This document shows positions 26,353 through 34,714 of a DNA stretch of 64,000 nt, piece by piece. The position numbers were made by a program, and so were the translations under genes. The notes below the pieces were generated by a model. It saw nothing but the letters and a program-made list of their open reading frames with translations, was not told the origin of the DNA and did no database searches. Each line of letters opens with the position of its first letter. Within the stretch, counting starts at the first letter, position 1. The stretch comes from Bifidobacterium angulatum DSM 20098 = JCM 7096 (GTDB taxonomy: Bacteria > Actinomycetota > Actinomycetes > Actinomycetales > Bifidobacteriaceae), in assembly GCF_001025155.1 (NCBI RefSeq), contig NZ_AP012322.1, positions 868,001-932,000 on the forward strand, in the 5' to 3' direction.

Positions 26353-26910
26353 GTGCTGACGATGGCTGCTGAGGGTGGCGGAGCGGCGGGCGCCGAATCG
26401 CGCACGATGCTGGAACGGGCCGAGCGATTGGCCCGCTCCCGCCATGCCGGCCAAGTGGACAAGGGCGGCATGCCATACTGGCGGCATCCGGCCAGGGTAT
26501 CCGCAGGATGCGCTTCGGCCGAGGCGAAAATCGCCGGGTGGCTGCATGACCTGATCGAAGACACCGAAACCACGGCGGACGAATTGCTGGAACTCGGCTT
26601 TCCGCCGGCAGTGGTGCAGGCCGTCGAACTGGATACACGGCTCGACGGCGAAGACTACATGGCGTACATCCGCCGCATCCTTGCGGCATGCGATGCCGAT
26701 GACCGGCAGACCAGACAGGCCGGGCGTACCGCACGCGAGGTCAAGATGGCCGACCTGCGCGACAATATGGATCTTGGCCGCCTGCGCGTCATACGCGAGG
26801 CCGACCGCCGACGTGTGACGAAATACCGCAGGGCCTATGCGCTTCTTGCGGCATGGACGGGAGAAACCGTTGCTGTGGGGGTCGAGGGCCGCGTTAGCCG
26901 TGCATCATGA
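26353..26910 (+). CDS. HD-domain phosphohydrolase
   Basis: A 185-residue protein with a metal-dependent HD domain: ARSRHAGQVDKGGMPYWRHP, then AGWLHDLIEDT with the HD pair, and KMADLRDNMD as the distal Asp. This layout resembles the hydrolase part of RelA/SpoT and of Mesh1-like (p)ppGpp hydrolases, but no synthetase domain is present. Substrate therefore unproven. GTG 26353 or ATG 26362 may start it, 2 or 11 bases after pepC, so it belongs to the mazG-pepC unit. Confidence 0.75.
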   Translation: MLTMAAEGGGAAGAESRTMLERAERLARSRHAGQVDKGGMPYWRHPARVSAGCASAEAKIAGWLHDLIEDTETTADELLELGFPPAVVQAVELDTRLDGEDYMAYIRRILAACDADDRQTRQAGRTAREVKMADLRDNMDLGRLRVIREADRRRVTKYRRAYALLAAWTGETVAVGVEGRVSRAS

Positions 26911-27128
26911 TGGAATTGATGGCGTCGTCAAACTTTCGCGTATAGCGATATCCGCGTGTTTCAGACAAAAGCCGTTACTCTGTACAAACAACGATACTCC
27001 TGCATGCCCATCACGAACGCCCGCGCCAATGGCGATGGGCATACGCCATGGGATCGAATAGTCATAATCACCATCCATAATCACTACCAGGAACAGCCGG
27101 GTCGTCCGGAAACGAAAGGCGGCAAGTC

Positions 27129-28808
27129 ATGGCGCACACGCCTCACATCGATATCGCCCACAATGCCATCATGCATCGTGCCCGTCGCATCGCGGCATCG
27201 GTCGCGGCGGTATGCTGCACATTGGCCATGGTGGCCGGATGCGGCACCGCCGACGATGCCGCGGATTCGTCCGGTTCCCGCAACTCGATCGTCACCGTGA
27301 ACAGCACCGAACCGACCAAAGGGCTGATCCCCAGCAATACGAACGACATGGCGGGCTGGCGCATCGCCTCGCTGATCTACGACGGACTGGTCACCTTCAG
27401 CACGTCCGGCGAATTGCAATACGTGGAGGCGAAAAGCATCGCCGCCAACGCCGACGCCACCGAATACACCATCACACTCAAACCGAACCTGAAATTCAGC
27501 AACGGCGAGAAGATCACCGCATCCACCTACGCCAAGTCGTGGTCGTTCGCAGCGAACGCCGCCAACGGGCAGGTCGGCGCCTCGACGCTTGCCACCATCA
27601 AGGGATACGACAAGCTGCAGGACGCGAACGGCGACAAGAACGCCCAGCTGTCCGGATTGCATGTGGTCGACGACAGCACGTTGAAGGTCGAACTCAACCA
27701 GCCGGATTCGTCATTCCCCTACAAGGTGGGCGACATTGCGTTCCTGCCGATCAGCTCCAAGGCGATCAAGGACCCGGAGGCCTACGGCAAGAAGCCGATC
27801 GGCAACGGGCCATACAAGGTGAAGTCGTGGACGGTGAACGAGGATCTTGAGCTTGAGAAGGACCCCTCGTACAACGGGCCGCGCAAACCGAAGAACGACG
27901 GCATCGACTTCCGCGTCTACCAGAGCCTGAACGCCGCCTACTCCGACCTGCTCGCAGGCAACCTGGACGTGCTCGACAGCATCCCCACGGTGGCGTTGGG
28001 CAGCTATCGCAAGGAGCGCCGCGCCAAGGCGGTGAACAGGCAGGGGCCGTCGTTCGTGTCGTTCACCATCCCGCAAAGCCTGGAGCATTTCCAGGGTGAG
28101 GAGGGGCGTCTGCGCCGGGCCGCCATCAGCCAGGCCATCGACCGCAACGCCATCGCCAAAGCCATATTCCGTAACACCGTCACGCCGGCCACCGATTTTC
28201 TTGCGCCCGTGATCAAGGGGCACAGTACAACGCTCGATACGAGCGGCGTGCTGTCCTACGACGCGGACAAGGCGCGCGATCTATGGAAACGGGCCGATGC
28301 CATCTCGCCGTGGAGCGGTAGCTTCCGCATCGCCTACGGCGCCGATTCAACCGACAAGGAATGGGTCGACGCCACGGTGAACTCCATCAGGAACGTGCTG
28401 GGCATCGACGCGCAGTCATACCCGTTCTCCACGTCCAAGGAGCTGAGCAGCGCCATCAACGAGCGTAAGGTGGGGGCCGCATTCAAATCAGGCCTGCAAT
28501 CCGACTACCCGCATCCGGAGGGCTACCTGGTGCAGGGGTATGACTCCTCGCAGGCCGACGGCAAAGGCCTGAACAACGGCGACTACAAAAGCGCCGAATT
28601 CGACGCCCTGATCGACAAGGCCTCTGCGCAGCCCGATCTGGACAAGGCCGTGGCCACATACCAGGAGGCGCAGAAGGTACTGCTCAAGGACCTGCCGGTG
28701 ATTCCGCTGTGGTACAAGAACGTCACGGCTGCCGTCGGCAGGCACGTGAACGCGGACTTCAACTACATGGGCGTGCCCGATTATGTAAACATCACCAAGT
28801 CGCACTAA
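27129..28808 (+). CDS. ABC transporter substrate-binding lipoprotein, family 5 (peptide/oligosaccharide)
   Basis: A 559-residue extracellular binding protein. The N-terminus has basic residues, a hydrophobic segment and the lipobox LAMVAGC. The mature part is the classic SBP family 5 fold: KGLIPSNTNDMAGWRIASLIYDGLV, TLKPNLKFSNGEKITA, and the C-terminal VPDYVNIT. These proteins usually bind peptides, sometimes sugars. No permease or ATPase genes lie next to it, so it must work with components elsewhere. It precedes aga on the same strand but a hairpin (28832-28887) separates them. Confidence 0.88.
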   Translation: MAHTPHIDIAHNAIMHRARRIAASVAAVCCTLAMVAGCGTADDAADSSGSRNSIVTVNSTEPTKGLIPSNTNDMAGWRIASLIYDGLVTFSTSGELQYVEAKSIAANADATEYTITLKPNLKFSNGEKITASTYAKSWSFAANAANGQVGASTLATIKGYDKLQDANGDKNAQLSGLHVVDDSTLKVELNQPDSSFPYKVGDIAFLPISSKAIKDPEAYGKKPIGNGPYKVKSWTVNEDLELEKDPSYNGPRKPKNDGIDFRVYQSLNAAYSDLLAGNLDVLDSIPTVALGSYRKERRAKAVNRQGPSFVSFTIPQSLEHFQGEEGRLRRAAISQAIDRNAIAKAIFRNTVTPATDFLAPVIKGHSTTLDTSGVLSYDADKARDLWKRADAISPWSGSFRIAYGADSTDKEWVDATVNSIRNVLGIDAQSYPFSTSKELSSAINERKVGAAFKSGLQSDYPHPEGYLVQGYDSSQADGKGLNNGDYKSAEFDALIDKASAQPDLDKAVATYQEAQKVLLKDLPVIPLWYKNVTAAVGRHVNADFNYMGVPDYVNITKSH

Positions 28809-28831
28809 TCTGCGGGTCGTCGGATCAATCC

Positions 28832-28887
28832 ATACGGCGTATCGCTTTCCCATCTGAATATCGGACGGGGAGGCGGTACGCCGTATG
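28832..28887 (+). terminator. Hairpin after the binding-protein gene
   Basis: CATACGGCGTATCGC (28832-28846) pairs with GCGGTACGCCGTATG (28873-28887) with one mismatch over 15 bp and a 26-base loop. It starts 24 bases after the stop. No strong T-run follows, so it may be a weak terminator or mRNA stabiliser. Confidence 0.55.
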
Positions 28888-28896
28888 TGCAATAGG

Positions 28897-28933
28897 ACGT
28901 TTGGTAAAAAAGAGTAAAACGTTTAGAAAAAAG
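28897..28933 (+). promoter_or_regulatory. Direct-repeat operator candidate upstream of aga
   Basis: ACGTTTGGTAAAAAAG (28897-28912) and ACGTTTAGAAAAAAG (28919-28933) are near-identical and start 22 bases apart, about two helical turns. They lie 70-105 bases before the aga start in the only AT-rich patch of this region. Spacing on one DNA face suits cooperative binding of a regulator. Which regulator is unknown; none is encoded nearby. Confidence 0.5.
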
Positions 28934-29001
28934 ACGGTGGCATGTTTACCATGTGATTGACGGTTGTCACAGCAGATGCCGCATCATTCAAAGGAGAAGA
29001 C

Positions 29002-31275
29002 ATGCAAGCCACGCAGACCGCTCACGGGGCGGCGATCATCGTCAACGAACAGAACCGACAATTCCATCTGACCAACGGTCGCATCAGTTACATCATCAAG
29101 GCGGACGAACAGGGGACGCTGCTCAGCCTGTACTTCGGCAAAGCCGTGCCCGACCGCGAGGACTTCGGCTACCTGATCGAACTCGCCCACAGACCCACAT
29201 CGACCTGCCGCATCGACGGCGACCTGCATTATTCGCTTGAGCATCTTCGCCAGGAATACCCCGAATACGGCACCGGCGACTACCGCACGCCGGCCATCGC
29301 CGTATGCCAACCCAACGGATCCGACATGGTCGACCTGACCTACGACGGCTACCATGTGAGCCAAGGCAAGCCGAAGCTCGAAGGATTGCCGGCCACCTAC
29401 GTGGACAACGAAGACGATGCGGCGACATTAAGCATCGATCTTGTCGACAGACTCATCGGCCTGAGCGTCACACTGAACTACACGGTGTTCGCCGACAAGC
29501 CCGCAGTGGCGCGCAGCGTCGTCATCGGCAACAACGGCGCCGACGCGTTGAGTGTGGAACGAGCCATGAGCCTGAGCCTCGACCTGCCCGACAGCGACTA
29601 CGACATGACCGAATTCACCGGAGCCTGGTCCAGGGAACGTCACCCGCACACCCAGCATCTGCATTACGGCACGCAGCAGATCGAATCATTGCGCAACGCC
29701 AGCGGGCATTTCGCCAATCCCGTCGCGGCATTCGCCAGGCCAGGAGCCAGCGAAGACCATGGCGAGGTCATTGGCCTGGCATTCGAATACTCCGGCAACT
29801 TCGACCTGCATGCCGAAGTGGACACCTACGACGTCACACGCCTGCAGCTCGGCATCAACGAACGCGGTTTCGCATGGCATCTTGAACCGGGGGAGACCTT
29901 CCAGACCCCTGAGGCGCTTATCGCCTATTCGGATGAGGGCTACGACGGCATGAGCCGCGCATTCCACCGCCTGGTGCTGGACAATATCGTGCGAGGAGCG
30001 TGGAAGCGGCGCGAACGCCCGATCCTGATCAACAACTGGGAGGCCACCTACTTCGATTTCGACGAAGACAAGCTCGTCGACATCGCACGCACGGCCAAAC
30101 AGGCCGGCGTGGAACTGTTCGTGCTCGACGACGGCTGGTTCGGAGCGCGCAACAACGACACCGCGGGTCTTGGCGATTGGACGCCGAACCCGGCAAGGCT
30201 GCCGCAGGGGCTTGCCGGACTGTCGAAGAGAATCAACGATCTTGGCCTGAAATTCGGCCTATGGTTCGAACCGGAGATGGTGAACAAGGATTCCGACCTG
30301 TACCGTGCGCACCCGGACTGGGCGGTCCACACACCCGGCCGTCATATGAACCACGGCCGCAACGAGTTCCTTCTGAACTTCGCGAACAAGGACGTGGTCG
30401 ACAACATCTACGGGCAGATGAGCCGACTGCTCGACGAGGCGAACATCGCATACATCAAATGGGATATGAACCGGTTCGTCTCCGAAGGCTACGATGTGAC
30501 GCGCGGCGCCGAACACCAGGGCGAGGCGTACCATCGTTATATTCTGGGCGTCTACGATCTGCTCGAACGGCTGCTGCAGCGCTTCCCGGATCTCATCATC
30601 GAAGGATGCGCCTCGGGCGGCGGCCGCTTCGACATGGGCATGCTGTACTACACGCCGCAGATCTGGTGCTCGGACGACACCGACGCCATCGAACGCCTCA
30701 AAATCCAGTATGGCACCAGCTACTTCTACCCACTGTCCGCCATGGGCGCACACGTATCCGTCGTGCCCAACCATCAGGCGAACCGCATCACACCGATCGA
30801 GACCCGTGCGAACGTAGCCATGTTCGGCACCTTCGGCTATGAGCTCGACCTCAACACCCTCAGCGAGGAGGAGTTCGGCAAGGTACGCAGCCAGATCGAA
30901 TTCTTCAAACGCTACCGCGAGATCATCCATACAGGCGACTTCCACCGTCTCGTCTCGCCGGATGGCAACGAGCAGGCCGCATGGATGGTGGTCTCCCGCG
31001 ACCGTAAAACCGCCATCGTGGGGGACTACCGCATCCTGCTCACCCCGAACAGCAGGTATATGAGGCTGCATCTGCGTGGCCTTGACGAGAATGCGCAATA
31101 CCGGGTCTCCTGCACCGGGGCATCCTCCATCGACGGCGCAGCATTCACCGGAGCCGAGCTGATGCGTATCGGCATGGTCAGTTCCGACGGCTCATACGGC
31201 GAAATGGGCGATAGCGAACCGCTCGGCAAGGCCAGCGACTTCTCGTCCAGATTGTTCGTGCTCACCGCCGAATAA
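29002..31275 (+). CDS. aga: Alpha-galactosidase, GH36
   Basis: A 757-residue cytoplasmic GH36 alpha-galactosidase that releases galactose from raffinose-type sugars and melibiose. The catalytic nucleophile is the Asp in YIKWDMNR and the acid/base is in WCSDDTDAIERL. Other GH36 markers are FVLDDGWFGARN, FGLWFEPEMV and EGCASGGGRFDMGML. Length is normal for actinobacterial and Firmicute enzymes. ATG 29002 is chosen because AAAGGAGAAGAC precedes it; a TTG at 28957 lacks a ribosome site. Regulation by the upstream direct repeats is inferred. A strong terminator follows. Confidence 0.95.
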   Translation: MQATQTAHGAAIIVNEQNRQFHLTNGRISYIIKADEQGTLLSLYFGKAVPDREDFGYLIELAHRPTSTCRIDGDLHYSLEHLRQEYPEYGTGDYRTPAIAVCQPNGSDMVDLTYDGYHVSQGKPKLEGLPATYVDNEDDAATLSIDLVDRLIGLSVTLNYTVFADKPAVARSVVIGNNGADALSVERAMSLSLDLPDSDYDMTEFTGAWSRERHPHTQHLHYGTQQIESLRNASGHFANPVAAFARPGASEDHGEVIGLAFEYSGNFDLHAEVDTYDVTRLQLGINERGFAWHLEPGETFQTPEALIAYSDEGYDGMSRAFHRLVLDNIVRGAWKRRERPILINNWEATYFDFDEDKLVDIARTAKQAGVELFVLDDGWFGARNNDTAGLGDWTPNPARLPQGLAGLSKRINDLGLKFGLWFEPEMVNKDSDLYRAHPDWAVHTPGRHMNHGRNEFLLNFANKDVVDNIYGQMSRLLDEANIAYIKWDMNRFVSEGYDVTRGAEHQGEAYHRYILGVYDLLERLLQRFPDLIIEGCASGGGRFDMGMLYYTPQIWCSDDTDAIERLKIQYGTSYFYPLSAMGAHVSVVPNHQANRITPIETRANVAMFGTFGYELDLNTLSEEEFGKVRSQIEFFKRYREIIHTGDFHRLVSPDGNEQAAWMVVSRDRKTAIVGDYRILLTPNSRYMRLHLRGLDENAQYRVSCTGASSIDGAAFTGAELMRIGMVSSDGSYGEMGDSEPLGKASDFSSRLFVLTAE

Positions 31276-31305
31276 TCGTTCTCGCGCCCAGTGCCTCCGC
31301 AAAGT

Positions 31306-31346
31306 CCCTGCCATGCGCCTCCCCATGGATCATGGCAGGGATTTTG
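31306..31346 (+). terminator. Rho-independent terminator of aga
   Basis: CCCTGCCATG (31306-31315) and CATGGCAGGG (31331-31340) pair perfectly, followed by ATTTTG. Confidence 0.85.
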
Positions 31347-31491
31347 CATGCCCTCTTCTGCCGTACGCTTTCATACCCCGCGGTTCGCTGTGGGCGGATG
31401 AGCCAAGCGATGAAGACAGCCGACGCGTCCTCGTGAAGTGGAACGATGGGAATCCGGTGCAAGACGGCGACGACATGCGGATGGGAGAGAC

Positions 31492-32814
31492 ATGGCAGGT
31501 ATGCAGACGGAACCATGCGGCGCGAACGCCGCGGACGACGCCAAACGGCAGGAGCCCAGATTCGGCAGGCTGCCGTCGCTTATCATCGCGGTAACGGTGA
31601 TCGGAATGCTTATCGGCGTGGCCGCGGGATTGCTCACCCTGATGCTGTATGCGGTGGAGCATGCGTTCCTGGGGTATGTCGAAGGCGATGGGCAGCCCGG
31701 TCCATTCGATGTTCCCGCATGGAGACGGGCGATATCCGTGTTCGTCGGTCTGTCCATTGCCGCATTCGCCTGGTGGCTGCTGCGCACGCGAACAGCCCGC
31801 GTGCCATCCGTGAAGAAGGCCGTGAACGGCGAGCGCATGCCGTTATGGCAGACGGTCGTACACGTGCTGTTGCAGATCTTCATCGTCGGCACCGGCGCTT
31901 CGATCGGTCGTGAGGTCGCCCCTCGTGAGCTGGGTGCGTTGTTCGGCCAGCGATTCGCATATTGGATTCATCTCGGCCCGCGTGACACCCGCACGCTGGT
32001 GGCCGTTACCGCAGCCGCGGGACTTGCCGGCGTATACAACGCGCCGTTGGCGGGCACGTTCTTCGCCACGGAGATTCTGCTGGCCGATATCAGCGTGGAG
32101 GCCGTGTCGCTTGCCTTCGGCTGTTCGGCGTTGGCTTCGTGGATGGCGTCGCTGGTCAAAGGCACGCATGTGTTTTATGCCATCGGGCATGTGGACGGTC
32201 TGTTCACCTCGGATCTGATCGGGTTCGCGGTGGTGGCTGGTCTGGTGTGCGGTCTGTTCGGTTCGCTGTTTCGGAGAGGATCGTCATGGGCCGAAAGTCA
32301 TCGGTCTTCGGGCATGGCGATTCTGTGGGCACTGCCGTTGGCCGGCGTGCTGACCGGTGTGGTGGCGATTTGGGTACCGCAGGTCATGGGCAATGGGCGC
32401 GCTACGGCCCAATTGGCTTTTTCCAGCGTGGCCGAATGGTCGGCGGTCGCGCTGCTGCTGCTTTCGTTCGCGGCCAAGGCGGTGGTGACGTTGCTTACCA
32501 TTCGTGCCGGTGCGTCGGGTGGCGTATTGCAGCCGGGCATCGCATTGGGTGCGTCGATGGGTGCGTCGATGGGCGTGTGCTGGATGATGGTGTTTCATAC
32601 CCATTCGATGGGTGTGTATGCGTTGATCGGCGCGTGCGCGCTGCTCGCCGCATCGCAGAAGGCGCCGTTGATGGCCATGTGCCTGGTGATGGAGCTGGCC
32701 GATGCGCCGTTGAACCTGTTCGTTCCCGTAGGGTGCGCCGTGGCCGTGGCAGGCTTGGTAAGCTCCGTGCTGTCGCCTAGATTGGCGGCGTGGCATCCGT
32801 GCGGCAAGCATTAG
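31492..32814 (+). CDS. ClC-family chloride channel/transporter
   Basis: A 440-residue membrane protein with about ten helices. ClC signatures are TGASIGREVAPRELG, in which the gating Glu is kept although the usual GREGP is GREVAP, AAAGLAGVYNAPLAGTFFATE, and GASGGVLQPGIALGASMGA near the C-terminus. No C-terminal CBS domains. It would move chloride, possibly in exchange for protons. ATG 31492 follows GGGAGAG; ATG 31501 is an alternative, and the longer frame from 31438 is not membrane-protein-like. Ends against a bidirectional terminator shared with the next gene. Confidence 0.87.
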   Translation: MAGMQTEPCGANAADDAKRQEPRFGRLPSLIIAVTVIGMLIGVAAGLLTLMLYAVEHAFLGYVEGDGQPGPFDVPAWRRAISVFVGLSIAAFAWWLLRTRTARVPSVKKAVNGERMPLWQTVVHVLLQIFIVGTGASIGREVAPRELGALFGQRFAYWIHLGPRDTRTLVAVTAAAGLAGVYNAPLAGTFFATEILLADISVEAVSLAFGCSALASWMASLVKGTHVFYAIGHVDGLFTSDLIGFAVVAGLVCGLFGSLFRRGSSWAESHRSSGMAILWALPLAGVLTGVVAIWVPQVMGNGRATAQLAFSSVAEWSAVALLLLSFAAKAVVTLLTIRAGASGGVLQPGIALGASMGASMGVCWMMVFHTHSMGVYALIGACALLAASQKAPLMAMCLVMELADAPLNLFVPVGCAVAVAGLVSSVLSPRLAAWHPCGKH

Positions 32815-32855
32815 ACTTTTTGCCGCGATGAAACGGCGCATGCCCATATATGGAA

Positions 32856-32891
32856 AAGGCCGTCACGCTCATTGGTGAACGTGACGGCCTT
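32856..32891. terminator. Bidirectional terminator between convergent genes
   Basis: AAGGCCGTCACG (32856-32867) and CGTGACGGCCTT (32880-32891) pair perfectly with a 12-base loop. A flanking A-run on the left and TTGAT on the right serve both strands. Confidence 0.8.
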
Positions 32892-32900
32892 GATTGACGG

Positions 32901-33938
32901 TCAGTTGGAACTGGTGGAACCCGATGAGTCGGTTCCTGTGCCGCTGCTGGAATCGGTGCCGGAGCCGTTCGACCCCGTGCCGCCGGTTCCCGTACCGCCG
33001 GAATTCGTGGAGTTGCCGGAGCCGTTCGAACCGTTGGAGCTGCCTGAACCGTTGGAACTGCCTGAACCCGAGTTGCCGGAGTTGCCCGACCCGGAATTGC
33101 CGTTCTGATTGGTGGAGTTGCCGGAGCTGTTGGAGTTGCCGGAGTTGGAGTTTGTGCCTTTGTTCGAGCTGGTTCCGGAATTCGAATTCGTGCCGGAGCC
33201 GTTTTGCTCCGTGGAATTCTTGGAATCATACTGGGAGTCGGTTCCGTAACCGTTGCGCGGCTTGTGGTCGTCGGTGCCGTACTGGTTGGAACCAGGGGTG
33301 GTGGTGTCCTGAGTGTTCTGGTCCGCGCCATCGTCCGGCGTCTCCACGACGGAGGATTTGCCGGTCATGTCACGTACCACGGTATCGGTGCCCTTGCCCT
33401 GCGTGAACAGCAGCACCACGCCGGCGGTGAGCGCCACGCCGACCAGACCGCTGATCAGCGAAACGACGATGGCCATGCGTTTGACATTGCGATGACGAAC
33501 CTGCGCGAAGGTCTGCACCTTGCCGTCGCTGCCGGCAGGGGAGAGCGCACCGTTGGAGACAACGGTACGGGGCTGTTCCAGCGAGCTCATGTCCGCGGTG
33601 TCTTCAGTGCTTGTGGTCTCTTCGGCATCCGCGGTGGTGGTGGTCTGGTCGCCGGCAGCGGATTCGGCCTGTTCGGCCTGCTTGGACTGATCGGACGCAG
33701 CGCCTTCCGATTCGCTGGAGGAGCCGCCCAACGGGCTTGCCGCCTGCAGCTTCTCGCCCGAGGCCTTCAGTACGTTCTGGTAGACCTTGCCGGCCACCGT
33801 CGAGATGATGTAACTGGCCGCGGCGCCGATGGTGGAACCGGCGACGCCGATCTTGCCGGCCAGGAAAAACGACGTGATCGCCGCGAGCGAGCCCGCGATG
33901 ATCTGGGATATGGATATGCCTTCGAAAAACTTCTTCAC
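32901..33938 (-). CDS. Membrane protein with long Ser/Gly/Asn-rich tail
   Basis: About 345 residues in three parts. Residues 1-60 include a hydrophobic Gly/Ala segment (IIAGSLAAITSFFLAGKIGVAGSTIGAAASYII). A charged Ser/Glu region with AEETTSTED follows, then a single strong membrane helix (MAIVVSLISGLVGVALTAGVVLLF) at about 160-183. The last 130 residues are almost only Ser, Gly, Asn and Thr and would lie outside the cell. I do not recognise an enzyme domain. The GTG at 33938 (VKKFFEGI) is my start; ATG 33974 is possible but adds residues that do not look conserved. Confidence 0.65.
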   Translation of the reverse strand: MKKFFEGISISQIIAGSLAAITSFFLAGKIGVAGSTIGAAASYIISTVAGKVYQNVLKASGEKLQAASPLGGSSSESEGAASDQSKQAEQAESAAGDQTTTTADAEETTSTEDTADMSSLEQPRTVVSNGALSPAGSDGKVQTFAQVRHRNVKRMAIVVSLISGLVGVALTAGVVLLFTQGKGTDTVVRDMTGKSSVVETPDDGADQNTQDTTTPGSNQYGTDDHKPRNGYGTDSQYDSKNSTEQNGSGTNSNSGTSSNKGTNSNSGNSNSSGNSTNQNGNSGSGNSGNSGSGSSNGSGSSNGSNGSGNSTNSGGTGTGGTGSNGSGTDSSSGTGTDSSGSTSSN

Positions 33939-34214
33939 GGTACCCGACCATAGCCATAGACACTGGAACGACACTGGGCTAATGGTGAAGGATTTGCAAT
34001 CTTTGCAACCCCCCTGAGACTGTGGAATGAGAACGCGTGGATGATCTCATTCCCAGCACGAGGAGAGCCTGTCGTTCTCCTACCGAAGGCTGAGCACGGT
34101 GCCGGCGAACGATTTGAGGCAACGTGAACATTGTCACATCGACGAGCCGTGCGTCGAACGTCCAAGCACGATACGCTTGACACAGTTGCGGATTCAACGA
34201 CGAAAGGAAGCATC
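33939..34214. other. Intergenic region between divergent genes
   Basis: 276 bases. It has an inverted repeat GGAATGAGA (34024-34032) with TCTCATTCC (34045-34053) and a smaller GGAGA/TCTCC pair after it. A TTGACA occurs at 34177 but no matching -10 box at normal spacing. No gene seen. Confidence 0.4.
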
Positions 34215-34619
34215 ATGGCAACCATCACTCCGGAAATGAGGGAATTCATCGAGCACAACCTCGGCTGGGTCGCCACCGTCTCGCCGCAAGGCCAGGTGGA
34301 TTTGGGGCCGAAAATGTCCACGTTCGTCATAGATGACAACCACATCGGGTATCACGAACGCACCGCCGGGCAGATCATGAGCGACCTGCGCAACGGTTCG
34401 CCGCTGGTCATCGCCTTCGCGAATCTGGAGGAACGCAAGGGGTACCGTTTCCGTGGCATCGTCACCCTGCACGATAACGACGCGCTTTACGAGGAGCAGG
34501 TGCGTGTGGCCGAAGCCAGGGGAACGAAGAAGCCGGCCGTCATTCCGGTGCTTGAAGTCACCGAGATCCAGGATCTGACTCCGGGTGCCACCGCAGGCAC
34601 GACCATCAGCAAAGACTGA
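34215..34619 (+). CDS. Pyridoxamine 5'-phosphate oxidase-family flavoprotein
   Basis: A 134-residue single-domain split-barrel protein. ITPEMREFIEHNLGWVATVSPQGQVDLGPKMS is typical of the small PNPOx-like group that binds FMN or F420, and GYHERTAGQIMSDLRNG continues the barrel. These small members often reduce or bind flavin cofactors and are rarely true PdxH enzymes; the substrate cannot be read from sequence. The start has GAAAGGAAG before it. A strong hairpin follows directly. Confidence 0.8.
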   Translation: MATITPEMREFIEHNLGWVATVSPQGQVDLGPKMSTFVIDDNHIGYHERTAGQIMSDLRNGSPLVIAFANLEERKGYRFRGIVTLHDNDALYEEQVRVAEARGTKKPAVIPVLEVTEIQDLTPGATAGTTISKD

Positions 34620-34628
34620 AAGCTCTGA

Positions 34629-34675
34629 CGTGTGGCCATGCCCGCATACGAACCGTATACGAGCATGGCCACACG
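34629..34675 (+). terminator. Hairpin terminator of the PNPOx-like gene
   Basis: CGTGTGGCCATGC (34629-34641) and GCATGGCCACACG (34663-34675) are perfectly complementary over 13 bp with a 21-base loop, followed by TTGCT. It also faces the end of the minus-strand gene at 34715. Confidence 0.7.
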
Positions 34676-34714
34676 TTGCTATCCGTACTGTGCGTGTCGA
34701 GCGAGTGCAACGGC

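Noticed and set aside
24785..26734. 649-residue minus-strand open frame
   Set aside because: It is antisense to pepC and the HD gene, has no domain and arises from high G+C codon bias.
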